64,000 nt of DNA from Erwinia sp. (GTDB lineage Bacteria > Pseudomonadota > Gammaproteobacteria > Enterobacterales > Enterobacteriaceae): assembly GCA_964016415.1 (NCBI GenBank), contig OZ024666.1:62001-126000 (forward strand), in the 5' to 3' direction. Shown one piece after another: positions 9,548 through 23,229 of the stretch. The stretch's first letter is position 1. Every line of letters begins with the position of its first letter. The notes beneath the pieces are model-generated. The model worked only from the letters and a program-made list of their open reading frames with translations. It did not search any database and was not told the origin of the DNA. A program made the translations under genes and the position numbers.

Positions 9548-10087
9548 ATGCAGACGAAAAAAAGCGAAGTCTTGGTAGGGATATTTATACTGTTAGCGCT
9601 TTTGGCAGCACTTTTCCTCTGTCTGAGGGTGGCGAGTGTCCAATCTTTGGGAAATGCGCCGACATGGAGCTTGTATGCGAACTTCAATAATATTGGTGGT
9701 CTGAAAGCCGGAGCTCCGGTCAAAATCGGTGGGGTGGTTATCGGTCGGGTATCTTCTATTGTTTTGGATAACATGACACTTGAACCTCGCGTGACGATGG
9801 AGATTGAAGACCAGTATAATCAGTTACCTGATACAAGTTCGTTGGTCATCAATACCGCTGGATTACTTGGTGAGCAATATCTCACATTGAAAGTAGGCTT
9901 TTATGACCCTGACATGGGCGTCAGTATGCTTAAAGATGGGGCGACGTTGCAGGACACGAAATCAGCTGTCGTGCTCGAAGATCTTATAGGGCAATTTTTG
10001 TACAAAAGCAATGATGCTAAAACGGGTTCATCTGACGATGGGGGTGAAAAAAAGAGTGATACAACCTCCCCGGCAGTGACTCATTAA
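9548..10087 (+). CDS. mlaD: MlaD, MCE-domain phospholipid-binding protein
   Basis: MlaD forms a hexameric ring on the periplasmic face of the inner membrane with a hydrophobic pore for phospholipids. The sequence begins MQTKKSEVLVGIFIL, with one transmembrane helix at residues 8-28, followed by the MCE domain (NIGGLKAGAPVKIGGVVIGRV) and the pore-loop segment GLLGEQYLTL. It has 179 residues against 183 in E. coli; the difference is in the low-complexity serine/aspartate tail. The ATG at 9548 is chosen by alignment; an in-frame ATG at 9533 overlaps mlaE. Confidence 0.96.
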   Translation: MQTKKSEVLVGIFILLALLAALFLCLRVASVQSLGNAPTWSLYANFNNIGGLKAGAPVKIGGVVIGRVSSIVLDNMTLEPRVTMEIEDQYNQLPDTSSLVINTAGLLGEQYLTLKVGFYDPDMGVSMLKDGATLQDTKSAVVLEDLIGQFLYKSNDAKTGSSDDGGEKKSDTTSPAVTH

Positions 10088-10101
10088 CAAGAGGATAAAT
10101 G

Positions 10102-10737
10102 ATGCTGAAGCGAATTTTGATGGTCGTGCTGATGATTGCAGCACCACTGGTGGCTCAGGCGGCGACAGACCAGACGAATCCTTATCGCTTAATGAATGAA
10201 GCGGCGGAAAAAACCTTTACCAGACTGAAAAATGAGCAACCAAAAATCAGACAGAATCCTGACTATTTACGCGAAATAGTCCGGGAGGAGCTGTTGCCAT
10301 ATGTACAGGTTAAGTATGCGGGTGCATTGGTATTGGGAACTTACTATAAAGAGGGGTCAGCCGCACAGCGTGATGCTTACTTTAAAGCTTTTGGTGAGTA
10401 TCTCGCCCAGGCTTATGGTCAGGCACTGGCCCTCTATCACGGACAAACCTACCAGGTTGCTCCGGAACAACCGTACGCTGATAAAAACATTATTGCTATC
10501 AGAGTAACAATTGTTGACCCGAATGGCCGACCTCCGGTACGCCTCGACTTTCAGTGGCGAAAAAACAGCCGCACAGGTGAATGGCAGGCGTATGATATGA
10601 TTGCTGAAGGTATCAGTATGATCACCACCAAACAAAATGAGTGGGGTGACATGCTGCGTACCCAGGGGATTGATGGTTTAACGGCTCAGTTGCAGTCGTA
10701 TGCTAATCAGCCGATTACCCTGGATAAGCAACCGTAA
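10102..10737 (+). CDS. mlaC: MlaC, periplasmic phospholipid shuttle
   Basis: MlaC carries phospholipids through the periplasm between MlaA in the outer membrane and MlaFEDB in the inner membrane. The precursor has a signal peptide ending AQAA near residue 22, then the MlaC fold with the conserved [16 protein letters not shown] and [17 protein letters not shown] segments. Two adjacent ATGs occur at 10099 and 10102; the second gives the family-like MLKRIL start and better spacing from the GAGG ribosome site. The stop TAA overlaps the mlaB ATG (TAATG). Confidence 0.96.
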   Translation: MLKRILMVVLMIAAPLVAQAATDQTNPYRLMNEAAEKTFTRLKNEQPKIRQNPDYLREIVREELLPYVQVKYAGALVLGTYYKEGSAAQRDAYFKAFGEYLAQAYGQALALYHGQTYQVAPEQPYADKNIIAIRVTIVDPNGRPPVRLDFQWRKNSRTGEWQAYDMIAEGISMITTKQNEWGDMLRTQGIDGLTAQLQSYANQPITLDKQP

Positions 10738-11027
10738 TGGACAATACATTGCAATGGCGCAGTGAAGGGCAGGTACTGCGTCTTAACGGTTGGCTGAAAG
10801 AGAATACCTTGCAAGAGTTGTGGCAAAAACGTCAGCAGGCGATGTCAGAAATCTGCGTAATAGACGTGTCGGGTGTTGAGCATATCGACTCTGCGGGGCT
10901 GGCACTGTTGGTACATCTCTCTCAAATTGCAACTCATCAAGAGACCCCCTGCAGGCTCGCGGGGGTTTCAGATAAATTGCGCTCGTTAATCATGCTCTAT
11001 AATTTGCAAAATATTATTAAGTTTTAG
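10737..11027 (+). CDS. mlaB: MlaB, STAS-domain subunit of the Mla transporter
   Basis: MlaB is a small cytoplasmic STAS-domain protein that binds MlaF and is needed for transporter stability. The 96-residue sequence shows the STAS core VIDVSGVEHIDSAGLALLVHL with the serine/threonine phospho-site context D-S-A-G. It begins inside the mlaC stop codon, so translation is probably coupled. A hairpin with a T-tract follows 32 bases downstream and probably ends the mla operon, since ibaG follows with its own start region. Confidence 0.94.
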   Translation: MDNTLQWRSEGQVLRLNGWLKENTLQELWQKRQQAMSEICVIDVSGVEHIDSAGLALLVHLSQIATHQETPCRLAGVSDKLRSLIMLYNLQNIIKF

Positions 11028-11058
11028 TCTGTAACTATTTGATAGTTATGTAACTATT

Positions 11059-11086
11059 AAAGCCTCTCATCAGGCAGAGGCTTTTC
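11059..11086 (+). terminator. Intrinsic terminator after mlaB
   Basis: The arms AAGCCTCT and AGAGGCTT form an 8-bp stem with an 8-base loop, followed by a short T-tract, 32 bases after the mlaB stop. It separates the mla operon from ibaG-murA. Confidence 0.8.
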
Positions 11087-11156
11087 CCTGTTTCGGCATT
11101 CAATGCTTTCCTCTAAGATAGACGCCTAATTCACATAACTCTATTTTTTAAGTCGT

Positions 11157-11411
11157 ATGGAAAATAATGAAATTCAGAGTGTATTAATGAATGCACTCCC
11201 TTTGCAGGAAGTTCACGTTACAGGTGATGGTAGTCACTTCCAGGTGATTGCGGTAGGTGAACTGTTCGCTGAGCTGACTCGTGTTAAAAAACAGCAAACG
11301 GTTTATGCCCCGTTGATGGCTTTTATTGCTGACAATCGCATTCATGCTGTGTCGATTAAAACATATACCCCTGAAGAATGGGCGCGTGATCGTAAATTGA
11401 ATGGCTTTTAG
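11157..11411 (+). CDS. ibaG: IbaG, BolA-family iron-sulfur associated protein
   Basis: IbaG (YrbA) is a small BolA-family protein linked to acid stress and to [2Fe-2S] cluster handling with monothiol glutaredoxins. The 84-residue sequence shows the BolA fold with [17 protein letters not shown], where the histidine is a candidate cluster ligand, and [13 protein letters not shown]. It is located directly before murA, as in E. coli, with a gap of 64 bases. The start ATG at 11157 has no strong ribosome site, so a few residues of uncertainty remain. Confidence 0.93.
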   Translation: MENNEIQSVLMNALPLQEVHVTGDGSHFQVIAVGELFAELTRVKKQQTVYAPLMAFIADNRIHAVSIKTYTPEEWARDRKLNGF

Positions 11412-11457
11412 TCAGATCATTGCCTGACACAGAGAGACCGGATGAATGAGTTACTAA

Positions 11458-12744
<1,287 letters not shown>

Positions 12745-12752
12745 TCCTGTAG

Positions 12753-12778
12753 AAACGGCAGGGAACTGCCGTTTTTTA
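12753..12778 (+). terminator. Intrinsic terminator after murA
   Basis: An AACGGCAG / CTGCCGTT stem with a 4-base loop is followed by a run of six T. It overlaps the 3' end of the convergent sfsB gene by a few bases, so it probably serves murA. Confidence 0.85.
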
Positions 12779-13036
12779 CTGGCGCATTAGTTTTTTTCGG
12801 TCAATCAGCGTTGCACTCACCGGATCATAATATCTGCTCGGCCATATTTCCGCAGGATGGATGTTGATAGCATCAGCTATTAACCATTCTCCTTTCGGCC
12901 AGTGTCGGAAAAGCGCATTGGCTAATGTTGACGAGCTTAACCCTGCACGCCGCGACACCTCGGCGAGTGATGTACCTCTTTTACGTAATGCGGCGATGAT
13001 ATCTGCATTATGCCAGTCTTGTTTTGTTGTGAGCAT
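12776..13036 (-). CDS. sfsB: SfsB/Nlp, Ner-like DNA-binding regulator
   Basis: This 86-residue protein is a Ner-like helix-turn-helix DNA-binding protein related to phage Mu Ner and E. coli SfsB (Nlp), associated with maltose gene expression when crp function is lowered. The sequence contains DWHNADIIAALRKRGTSL, the helix-turn-helix SRRAGLSSSTLANAL and PAEIWPSRYYDP, all typical. A good ribosome site GGAGG precedes the ATG. It is convergent with murA and lies between murA and ispB, the enterobacterial position. It lacks the last few basic residues of the E. coli protein. Confidence 0.92.
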   Translation of the reverse strand: MLTTKQDWHNADIIAALRKRGTSLAEVSRRAGLSSSTLANALFRHWPKGEWLIADAINIHPAEIWPSRYYDPVSATLIDRKKLMRQ

Positions 13037-13282
13037 GTGGGGCCCTCCTTGTGCACATGGGGGATAATGAGAATGCGTCCGTCTGTCTCACTCCAGGCAG
13101 GAATAAAGTGCCAAACGCAAGGGTGTTATTAAGTCAAATAATAACCAAATGTTTCCAGTAATGTCCAAAAAAATGTTATTTAAGTCAAAAAGCGGGGTGA
13201 AAAAGCTCTGCAGGTGGGATGATTCAAGCCATCATCAGGAAACACACTGTGCACAGAAATCTGCGCACAGACATTCTCTGGA

Positions 13283-14254
13283 TTAATAACGGCGCTGAAC
13301 GGACATATGTGCCAGGGATTGTAAAGCATCGCGCCAGGGGGATTCAGGGAGAATAAGTAATGCGGCAATGGCTTTGTCAGCCTCCTGTTCTGCTCGCTGA
13401 CGTGTCCACTCAAGTGAGCCGCACTGACGCATGGTTTCCAGCACATCATCTAACAGATGACGTCCATTACCTTGCTCTATGGTACTGCGAATCATAGCCG
13501 ATTGTTGTGGGTTGCCGTGTTGCATCGCGTGAAGCAAAGGAAGAGTGGGTTTTCCTTCGCTGAGGTCATCGCCAATGTTTTTTCCCAGAGTCTGGTCATC
13601 GGCGCTGTAATCAAGCAGGTCATCAATTAACTGAAACGCAGTACCGATAAAGCGGCCATACTCCTGCAGCGCATGTTCCTGCTCGGGTGTCGCTGAGGCC
13701 AGGATAGCCGAAGCCTGGGCGGCAGCTTCAAACAATCTGGCTGTTTTACTGTAAATGACCTCCATGTAACTTGTTTCAGTGGTGTCGGGGTTGTTGCAAT
13801 TGATCAGTTGCTGAACTTCTCCTTCAGCAATCACGTTGACTGCTTCTGACATGAGAGTGAGCACCCTCATAGAGCCAAGTCCGGTCATCATCTGGAATGC
13901 GCGGGTGTAAATAAAGTCACCGACCAGCACACTGGCTGCGTTACCAAAAGTTGCATTCGCTGTTGCTTTGCCACGACGCATATCGGATTCATCAACGACA
14001 TCGTCGTGCAGTAAAGTTGCGGTATGAATAAATTCAATAAGCGCTGCCACAGTGATATGTTGCTCACCGCTATAACTCAGGGCTCTGGCGGCGAGTATCG
14101 CTATCATGGGTCTGATTCGCTTACCGCCACCGCTGATGATGTAGTAACCCAGTTGGTTGATTAGTGAAACGTCAGAATTGAGCTGTGCCTGGATCACTGC
14201 ATTGACTTCAGCCATATCCTGCGCGGTAAGTGCGTTGATCTGTTCTAAGTTCAT
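13283..14254 (-). CDS. ispB: Octaprenyl diphosphate synthase IspB
   Basis: IspB builds the C40 side chain of ubiquinone and menaquinone by successive additions of isopentenyl diphosphate. Both aspartate-rich motifs are present: DDVVDESDMRRGK (first, near residue 84) and LIDDLLDY (second, near residue 211), plus GGGKRIRP at the N-terminus. The start at 14254 (MNLEQIN) matches E. coli exactly and gives 323 residues, although the frame extends 22 codons further upstream. It is divergent from rplU, the conserved arrangement. Confidence 0.97.
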   Translation of the reverse strand: MNLEQINALTAQDMAEVNAVIQAQLNSDVSLINQLGYYIISGGGKRIRPMIAILAARALSYSGEQHITVAALIEFIHTATLLHDDVVDESDMRRGKATANATFGNAASVLVGDFIYTRAFQMMTGLGSMRVLTLMSEAVNVIAEGEVQQLINCNNPDTTETSYMEVIYSKTARLFEAAAQASAILASATPEQEHALQEYGRFIGTAFQLIDDLLDYSADDQTLGKNIGDDLSEGKPTLPLLHAMQHGNPQQSAMIRSTIEQGNGRHLLDDVLETMRQCGSLEWTRQRAEQEADKAIAALLILPESPWRDALQSLAHMSVQRRY

Positions 14255-14508
14255 CTGTTCTTTTTCGGTTATTGAGCTGGGTACCGACATGATAAATAGC
14301 ATAGCGAATGCCGGGGTCACAAGAATACTCTGATTGTACTTGAAAAATCAGGCAGGGGAATGCCTTGCTTTGCTTTACGTTTTTTTCTGTAATACCTCTC
14401 AACATGCACTTGTCATTAGCAGCGAATTTGCGTAGAATTCGCACCCTATTATGAATATTTATAGCGCAGCCTGAAACGACGATGGTGAGCGCGAAAGCGG
14501 AGTTTTAT

Positions 14509-14820
14509 ATGTACGCGGTTTTCCAAAGTGGTGGTAAACAACACCGGGTCAGCGAAGGTCAAACCGTTCGCCTGGAAAAGCTTGATATCGCGACCGGCGA
14601 AACAGTAGTTTTCGATCAGGTTTTGATGATTGCTAATGGCGAAGATGTAAAAATTGGTGCCCCACTGGTTACTGGTGGCGCTATCAAAGCAGAAATTATT
14701 GCTCATGGTCGTGGCGACAAAATTAAAATTGTTAAATTCCGTCGCCGTAAACACTACCGTAAGCAGCAGGGTCATCGTCAGTGGTTCACTGATGTGAAAA
14801 TCACTGGCATCAGCGCCTAA
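14509..14820 (+). CDS. rplU: 50S ribosomal protein L21
   Basis: L21 is a 23S rRNA-binding protein of the large ribosomal subunit. The sequence starts [14 protein letters not shown] and ends in the basic [26 protein letters not shown]; 103 residues, the usual length. The ATG at 14509 is preceded by a GGAG ribosome site. Upstream, TATTAT near 14447-14452 may be the -10 box of the rplU promoter. It is co-transcribed with rpmA, which starts 15 bases after it ends. Confidence 0.98.
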   Translation: MYAVFQSGGKQHRVSEGQTVRLEKLDIATGETVVFDQVLMIANGEDVKIGAPLVTGGAIKAEIIAHGRGDKIKIVKFRRRKHYRKQQGHRQWFTDVKITGISA

Positions 14821-14832
14821 GAGGAGAACTGA

Positions 14833-15093
<261 letters not shown>

Positions 15094-15136
15094 ATTTCGG
15101 GCCTGAAAAGAGGCATCCTCTTTTCACTGAAAATGG

Positions 15137-15165
15137 AAGCCCCGCTGAAAATGCGGGGCTTTTTA
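15137..15165 (+). terminator. Intrinsic terminator after rpmA
   Basis: The stem AGCCCCGC / GCGGGGCT (8 bp, 7-base loop) is followed by a T-tract. It closes the rplU-rpmA operon and implies that obgE has a promoter of its own in 15166-15400. Confidence 0.9.
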
Positions 15166-15349
15166 CATTCTGTTTTATCGTTACAGCATCTTTACATCCT
15201 GATCTTTTGGCACAGCGTCAGGATAGTGTAAGCTTCAGTGTATTCGCGGCAGGGTTACTCTCATTGCGCGCTGCGGGAGCCGTGGTTTGTTGACGAAACG
15301 ATATTCAGAATCTGTCGCTCCCATTGTATTACCAGCTATATGAAGCTAA

Positions 15350-16579
<1,230 letters not shown>

Positions 16580-16629
16580 TACTGCTCAATTCAGTCAATG
16601 ATGAGTACGGTAACATGGTGCGTTTAGCA

Positions 16630-17865
16630 TCATGTTACTTTTTCAGATGACCAGAGCCATTTTAACCCACTGATTATCCCCCCCCGCCAGCATAAGGCAT
16701 CATGTCCACCTTCAACTTCCCGGTAACGAAGCGTATCAATCCGGCTATCGAGCACAGGCATCAACTGCCGGTGACTCTGTAAGATGATATTTTCATAACG
16801 ACCAGCATCAAGCGCGACGCTCAGAGGATAATGCGCTGTCTGACTTTGCAGTAGTAGCTCAGCTATAGCGCGCTGTTTGCTGTTTTGAGAGACATCACGT
16901 TCTGGCCACCACAAAGATGCTGACTGACTCAGGACACAGGCGAATCGTTCAGGCCAGCGCAGCGCAGCATAGAGAGCAGAGAGCCCACCAAAACTTTGTC
17001 CGACAAGCACGGTCTTTGTCGCCTGCTGTGAAAATGCGATTTTAGAACGTAATTGTGGAAGTAGCTCTTCTTTTACCGACATCCAAAATGCTTCATTGCA
17101 GGGAAGCTCTGCGCTGCGTAACGAATTATTTACTGAATCGATAAATACATACACGGCTTCAGGTAATTGCCCCTGTGCGGTCAGATCGTACAGAACGGGC
17201 ATAATAGGCATGCCGGTGAGCCAAAACTCACCATCTAAGATAATGACCAGAGGATGATCGATGTTGGGGTGTTCACGGGTGGAAAAAAAAGCAATCTGCC
17301 GACGGTTGTTGAGCTGGGTACTGGCCCACTCAAAACGACAGACGGGGGTATTCAGTGAAAGAGTTCCGTTATCTGTCTCCCGCCATTCATCTTGCGCGGG
17401 AGCTGAGGGCATGTGTAAAGGAGAGGTCCAGTGTCCTTTGGCACTCTGCCAGCTCCGCAGTGGATTCAGTGCATCAGGTATACAGTGTTGTATTTTTCCC
17501 TGCCACCAGTCTCGTCGCGTGGTTAGCGTAAGTTGAGCATGCTGTGGTGCCACAGTACTGTCGGGCAGAAAGCAATAGCTACCGCGCCAGTTGGCAGGCA
17601 GAGTCAGGGTAGCATACCAGACGTCAGTTCCCGTGATTCGCTGCAATGAGAGAGGGGCTTCTGTCTGATGGTGATCGGTTATCCCGGTGATATTCAGCCA
17701 GATATATTGCCATGGCGAAGTCTGCTCACTTCCCTCAGGATCACGCCAGTAAAAAGTGGCAGCCAGGCTACCATCAGATCTTTTTATTACTATTGGGGTG
17801 CCCTGGCTGGCGATTTGTTGCCACCAGCCTTCTGTGCCGGGTGCATCGCTGTTCTGCATCGCCAT
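16630..17865 (-). CDS. fes: Fes-like enterobactin esterase
   Basis: Fes hydrolyses ferric enterobactin in the cytoplasm to release iron. The 411-residue protein has the N-terminal early-set domain (YWRDPEGSEQ, ITGITDHHQ, GTDVWYATL, NWRGSYCF) and an alpha/beta-hydrolase domain with the nucleophile elbow GQSFGG and a terminal catalytic histidine in EGGHDALCWRGG; all these match E. coli Fes closely. No strong ribosome site precedes the ATG at 17865; the ATG at 17859 is an alternative. It is divergent from fepA with a Fur-box-like site between them. The gene looks intact although its receptor partner is broken. Confidence 0.93.
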   Translation of the reverse strand: MAMQNSDAPGTEGWWQQIASQGTPIVIKRSDGSLAATFYWRDPEGSEQTSPWQYIWLNITGITDHHQTEAPLSLQRITGTDVWYATLTLPANWRGSYCFLPDSTVAPQHAQLTLTTRRDWWQGKIQHCIPDALNPLRSWQSAKGHWTSPLHMPSAPAQDEWRETDNGTLSLNTPVCRFEWASTQLNNRRQIAFFSTREHPNIDHPLVIILDGEFWLTGMPIMPVLYDLTAQGQLPEAVYVFIDSVNNSLRSAELPCNEAFWMSVKEELLPQLRSKIAFSQQATKTVLVGQSFGGLSALYAALRWPERFACVLSQSASLWWPERDVSQNSKQRAIAELLLQSQTAHYPLSVALDAGRYENIILQSHRQLMPVLDSRIDTLRYREVEGGHDALCWRGGIISGLKWLWSSEKVT

Positions 17866-17909
17866 GTCGTTTTGTTCTTATGAAGAGAGATAAAATCGGG
17901 TGTGAGTGT

Positions 17910-17930
17910 ATTGATAATCATTTCTATTTG
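17910..17930. promoter_or_regulatory. Probable Fur box between fes and fepA
   Basis: The segment around TTGATAATCATTTC has the core GATAATCATT of the Fur consensus (GATAATGATAATCATTATC). It sits in the 138-base divergent region between the fes and fepA starts, the expected place for iron repression of both genes. The match is imperfect on its right half. Confidence 0.65.
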
Positions 17931-19913
17931 CAATAGTGTGTGCGCGACACATTTTTGCTGACTCAGTGTGATGGGAAGGCGCGTTGCAGGGAAACAGAAA
18001 TCAATGTTTACATCTTCACGATTATCATGGTGCATTTTGCTCTCATGTGCAGGTTATGGATTGTCAGTACAAGCGGCTACATCAACCGAGAGTGACAGTT
18101 CACAGAGTACCTTACTGGTGACCGCGACCGCGGCACAACAGACATTGCAGGCTCCCGGGGTTTCGACGATTACCGCAGAGGAAATAAAAAAACGTCCACC
18201 TTCGCGTGATCTTTCCGAAATCATCCGTACTATGCCGGGTGTCAATTTAACAGGTAATTCGACCAGCGGAAAGCGAGGAAATAACCGACAAATTGACATC
18301 AGAGGGATGGGGCCTGAGAACACCTTGATCCTGATTGATGGACGTCCGGTCACCAGCCGTAACTCCGTCAGACTGGGGTGGCGCGGTGAACGTGATACCC
18401 GAGGAGATACCAGTTGGGTGCCACCTGAGATGGTTGATCATATAGAAGTGATTCGTGGTCCGGCCGCTGCACGTTATGGTAATGGTGCTGCCGGGGGAGT
18501 GGTAAACATCATCACTAAACAACCACAAAATAGCTGGCACGGCTCATGGAATACCTACCTGAATGCCCCCCAACATCGTGAAGAGGGCGCGACTAAGCGA
18601 ACTAATTTCTCATTGACGGGTCCGCTGGCTGATACGCTGACTTTTACCCTGTATGGTAATCTGAGTAAAACGCAGGCAGATGCCCAATTTATTAATGAAG
18701 GCCATCAATCTTTACGTACTGGCTCATATGTTAATACTGTTCCTGCAGGGTGTGAAGGTGTGGAAAATAAAGATGTTCACGCTAAATTGCGCTGGGCATT
18801 TGCCCCCCAGCAGGCGCTGGAATTTTCCACTGATTACAGCAGGCAGGGTAATCTCTACGCCGGTGACACGCAGAATACCAATACCAGTGCTCTGGTAAAG
18901 AGTAATTACGGCAAAGAGACAAACCGTTTATACCGCCAGAATTATGCCCTCTCGTGGACAGGCGGCTGGAACAATGGCATTACGACACACAGCTATGCGC
19001 AATACGAAAATACCCGAAACAGCCGCATGAACGAAGGTCTTGCCGGTGGTACTGAGGGCATTTTTCTGATAGTGGATTCTCAACGATCGCACTCAGCGAT
19101 GTCTTACTGCACAGTGAAGTCAGTATTCCATTTGAATTACTGGTTAACCAGACAATGACCTTGGGAACTGAATGGAACCAGCAAAGAATGAAAGATGGCG
19201 CGTCAAATACTCAGGCGCTGCTGGGCGGCGGTATTCCTGGTGTCTCGTCGACAGGACGTAGCCCATACTCTTCAGCAGAGATTTTTCATTGTTTGCGGAA
19301 GATAATCTTGAAGTCACAGACAGCACGATGCTGACGCCGGGTTTGCGTTTTGATCATCACTCTATCGTCGGCAACAACTGGAGCCCATCACTCAATCTCT
19401 CTCAGGCACTTTCTGACGATTTCAGTCTGAAACTGGGTATTGCCAGAGCGTATAAAGCACCGAGTTTATATCAGACCAACCCTAACTATATTCTTTACAG
19501 CAATGGTCAGGGATGCGCTGCCAGTAGCGGGGCTTGTTATCTGATGGGAAATCGTGATCTGCAAGCGGAAACCAGTATCAATAAAGAAATAGGGCTTGAG
19601 TATAAACACGAGCAATATCAGGCAGGCATCACCTGGTTTCGCAACGATTACCGTAACAAAATTGAATCTGGTTATCAGCCAGTCAGCCAGTCTTTGACCA
19701 AAAAAGCGGATATCTATCAGTGGCAAAATGTACCCGAAGCGCTGGTGGAAGGGCTTGAGGGGACCGTGAATGTGCCGTTGGGAGAGTCCCTGACCTGGAA
19801 TAACAATCTGACATATATGCTTCAGAGCAAAAATAAGACCACGGGCGATCGGTTGTCGGTGATACCGAAGTATACCCTGAACTCTACATTGGCCTGGCAG
19901 GCAACTGTAGTGG

Positions 19914-21078
<1,165 letters not shown>

Positions 21079-21507
21079 TGGTTCACCTATAAGATGTTGA
21101 GGTGAGCATATCACCTCTGCTCAGGTGGCCAAATTCAGTGTGCCACTACAAACAGAAGATTTATCGGTACAATCAACCCTGACATGGTACGGAAGGCAGA
21201 CTCCGAAGAAATACAATTACAAAGGCGTGGCGGTGACCGGCAGCGAAAAAGCAACTGTTGCGCCTTATGCGCTGGTTGGCTTGAGTGGCACATATACTCT
21301 GACGAAGAACGTTGCGCTGACAGCCGGAATTGATAACGTATTTGATAAACGACATTTCCGGGCGGGTAATGCTCAAACAACGGGGAATGACAAGACACTG
21401 TCCTATATGTATGGTGCTGGTGCCAATACCTATAATGAATCAGGCAGAACGTGGTATCTCAGTCTGGACACTCATTTCTGACTGACAAGTAACCCGTTTT
21501 TTACTGG

Positions 21508-22566
21508 TTACTGATTGAGCGATTCAGGTAGCCAACAGGTCGCATTGAGGCCTGTTTTATCTGTTCGGTTATGTAGTGATAATTGGCCCTGATGGAGCAG
21601 ACAGATACGTTGCACAATATTCAATCCTAAACCGCTGCCACCATAACGTTGGTCACCTCGGGAAAAAGGCTGCGTGATGGTTGGCAGATGGCTATCCGGG
21701 ATGCCGGGACCTTCATCACTCACCGTCACCTGGCACCCTTTTTCTTTTTTTTCTACTGAGAGAACAATATGGCTGTTGAGCGGACTATAACGTGAGGCAT
21801 TTTCCAGTAAATTACGTAGCAATAACCTGAGTAAGACCGCATCACCCTCCATGGAAAGTGACAAATCACCCTTCACCATCATCGATTGCTGACGTTGTGC
21901 CAGCAGCTCAAGAATTTCATCCTCCAGCGGGTGGTAGATCAGCGCCCAATTAATTCTTTTATAATGGCCTCCTGCCAGCGCCTGACCCGCCCGTGAGAGC
22001 ATCAGTAATTGCTCAATGACATGCATTAATTGATCGACACGCCGAACCAGCATTGAACTCTGTTCAACCCCTTGCTTTTGTAAGAGCTCAAGATGCAGTC
22101 GCAGACCAGCCAGGGGAGTCCGCAGTTCATGTGCTGCATCTGCGGTAAATAAGCGTTCTTGCTGTATCGTATTGTCCAGGCGGGAAAAAAGTTGATTCAT
22201 TGCCAGCGTGACAGCGGTTATCTCTGTTGTCGTTTCTGTCAGGGGAAGCGGGGTAAGATTTTCTGCCGAACGTTGAGCCAGATTTTTTTGTAATGTCCGG
22301 AGCGGACGAATCACCCAACTGATTGCCCAGAAAGAACAGAGTAATGTCAGACACACCATCACGAATGAGGGTAACAGCAGAGATGCAATCGCATCATGAA
22401 TCTCTTTTTCTACATGGGCATTGCGAGCCCTGGCAGAAAGCGTCTCATTAACCAGAAAACTAATTTGTTCACGACTCTCATGCCATAACCAGATAGCACT
22501 GATGGGCTGACACACCAGTAAAATCACAGCCAACACAATGAGTAACCGCCAGCGCATGCTGTTCAT
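21508..22566 (-). CDS. pmrB: PmrB/BasS-like sensor histidine kinase
   Basis: This 352-residue inner-membrane kinase has two transmembrane segments (about 8-28 and 65-85) around a short periplasmic loop of about 35 residues, a HAMP linker, the H-box ADAAHELRTPLAGLRLHLE, the N-box LLRNLLENASRYS, and G-boxes DEGPGIP and GGSGLGLNIV. The ATG at 22566 overlaps the pmrA stop by four bases (ATGA), so I prefer it to the TTG at 22572. The partner regulator resembles PmrA, and the location beside dacB fits the PmrAB pair of some Enterobacterales. In PmrAB systems the signals are ferric iron, low magnesium and cationic peptides; here that is inferred. Confidence 0.82.
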   Translation of the reverse strand: MNSMRWRLLIVLAVILLVCQPISAIWLWHESREQISFLVNETLSARARNAHVEKEIHDAIASLLLPSFVMVCLTLLCSFWAISWVIRPLRTLQKNLAQRSAENLTPLPLTETTTEITAVTLAMNQLFSRLDNTIQQERLFTADAAHELRTPLAGLRLHLELLQKQGVEQSSMLVRRVDQLMHVIEQLLMLSRAGQALAGGHYKRINWALIYHPLEDEILELLAQRQQSMMVKGDLSLSMEGDAVLLRLLLRNLLENASRYSPLNSHIVLSVEKKEKGCQVTVSDEGPGIPDSHLPTITQPFSRGDQRYGGSGLGLNIVQRICLLHQGQLSLHNRTDKTGLNATCWLPESLNQ

Positions 22567-23225
22567 CCGCAAATATCCAGCCGATAGCCAACGCCACGTA
22601 CGGTCTTAATTCTGTCCTTACCCAACTTACGGCGTAAATTATGGATGTGCACTTCCAGAGTGTTAGAGCTGTTATCGTCCTGCCAGCTGTATAGATCCTG
22701 CTGCAATGTTTCTCGATGAACGGTTTGGCCCGCTCTCATTAGCAGGCGAGTGAGCAGAGCAAACTCCTTTGGCGTCGCTTCGACTATCTGCTGGTCAACA
22801 AATACTTGTTGTGATGAGAGGTTAAGAGAAAGATCGCCCTGCTCCAGCAAGTTATCACTTTTTCCCTGATAGCGGCGAATCAAGGCCCTGACTCTGGCTT
22901 GTAATTCAGCCAGTGCGAAAGGCTTTAACAAATAGTCGTCAGCACCTGCATCGAGTCCTCGCACTCTCTCTTCAAGAGCATCCCGGGCGGTGAGAATCAG
23001 AACAGGGATACTTATCTTCTTTTTACGCCATTGACCAAGTAATGTTACGCCATCAGCATCGGGAAGTCCGAGGTCAAGAATCACCAGACTGTACTCACCG
23101 CGTCTGAGTAAGCTTGATGCCTCCAAAGCATTGTCAACCGCATCAACCGCATATCCCTCACTGCGCATAGCTTGCTGCAGTCCATCCAGTAGTAGCGTAT
23201 CATCCTCAACAATTAACAATTTCAT
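22563..23225 (-). CDS. pmrA: PmrA/BasR-like OmpR-family response regulator
   Basis: The 220-residue protein has a receiver domain (IVEDDTLLLDGL, phospho-acceptor aspartate in VILDLGLPDADG, LTARDALEERVRGLDAGADDYLLKPF) and a winged-helix output domain ending NTLEVHIHNLRRKLGKDRIKTVRGVGYRL. The recognition part HRETLQQDLYSWQDDNSSNTLEVH is close to PmrA of Salmonella. The start at 23225 (MKLLIVEDD) is chosen by alignment; the frame extends upstream to 23360, into dacB. It follows dacB by four bases and overlaps pmrB. It may control lipid A modification genes elsewhere, as known PmrA does. Confidence 0.85.
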   Translation of the reverse strand: MKLLIVEDDTLLLDGLQQAMRSEGYAVDAVDNALEASSLLRRGEYSLVILDLGLPDADGVTLLGQWRKKKISIPVLILTARDALEERVRGLDAGADDYLLKPFALAELQARVRALIRRYQGKSDNLLEQGDLSLNLSSQQVFVDQQIVEATPKEFALLTRLLMRAGQTVHRETLQQDLYSWQDDNSSNTLEVHIHNLRRKLGKDRIKTVRGVGYRLDICG

Positions 23226-23229
23226 GGTG

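Noticed and set aside
16630-17865. fes as a general esterase unrelated to siderophores
   Set aside because: The N-terminal domain, the GQSFGG elbow, the terminal histidine motif and the divergent fepA with a Fur-like site all match enterobactin esterase.
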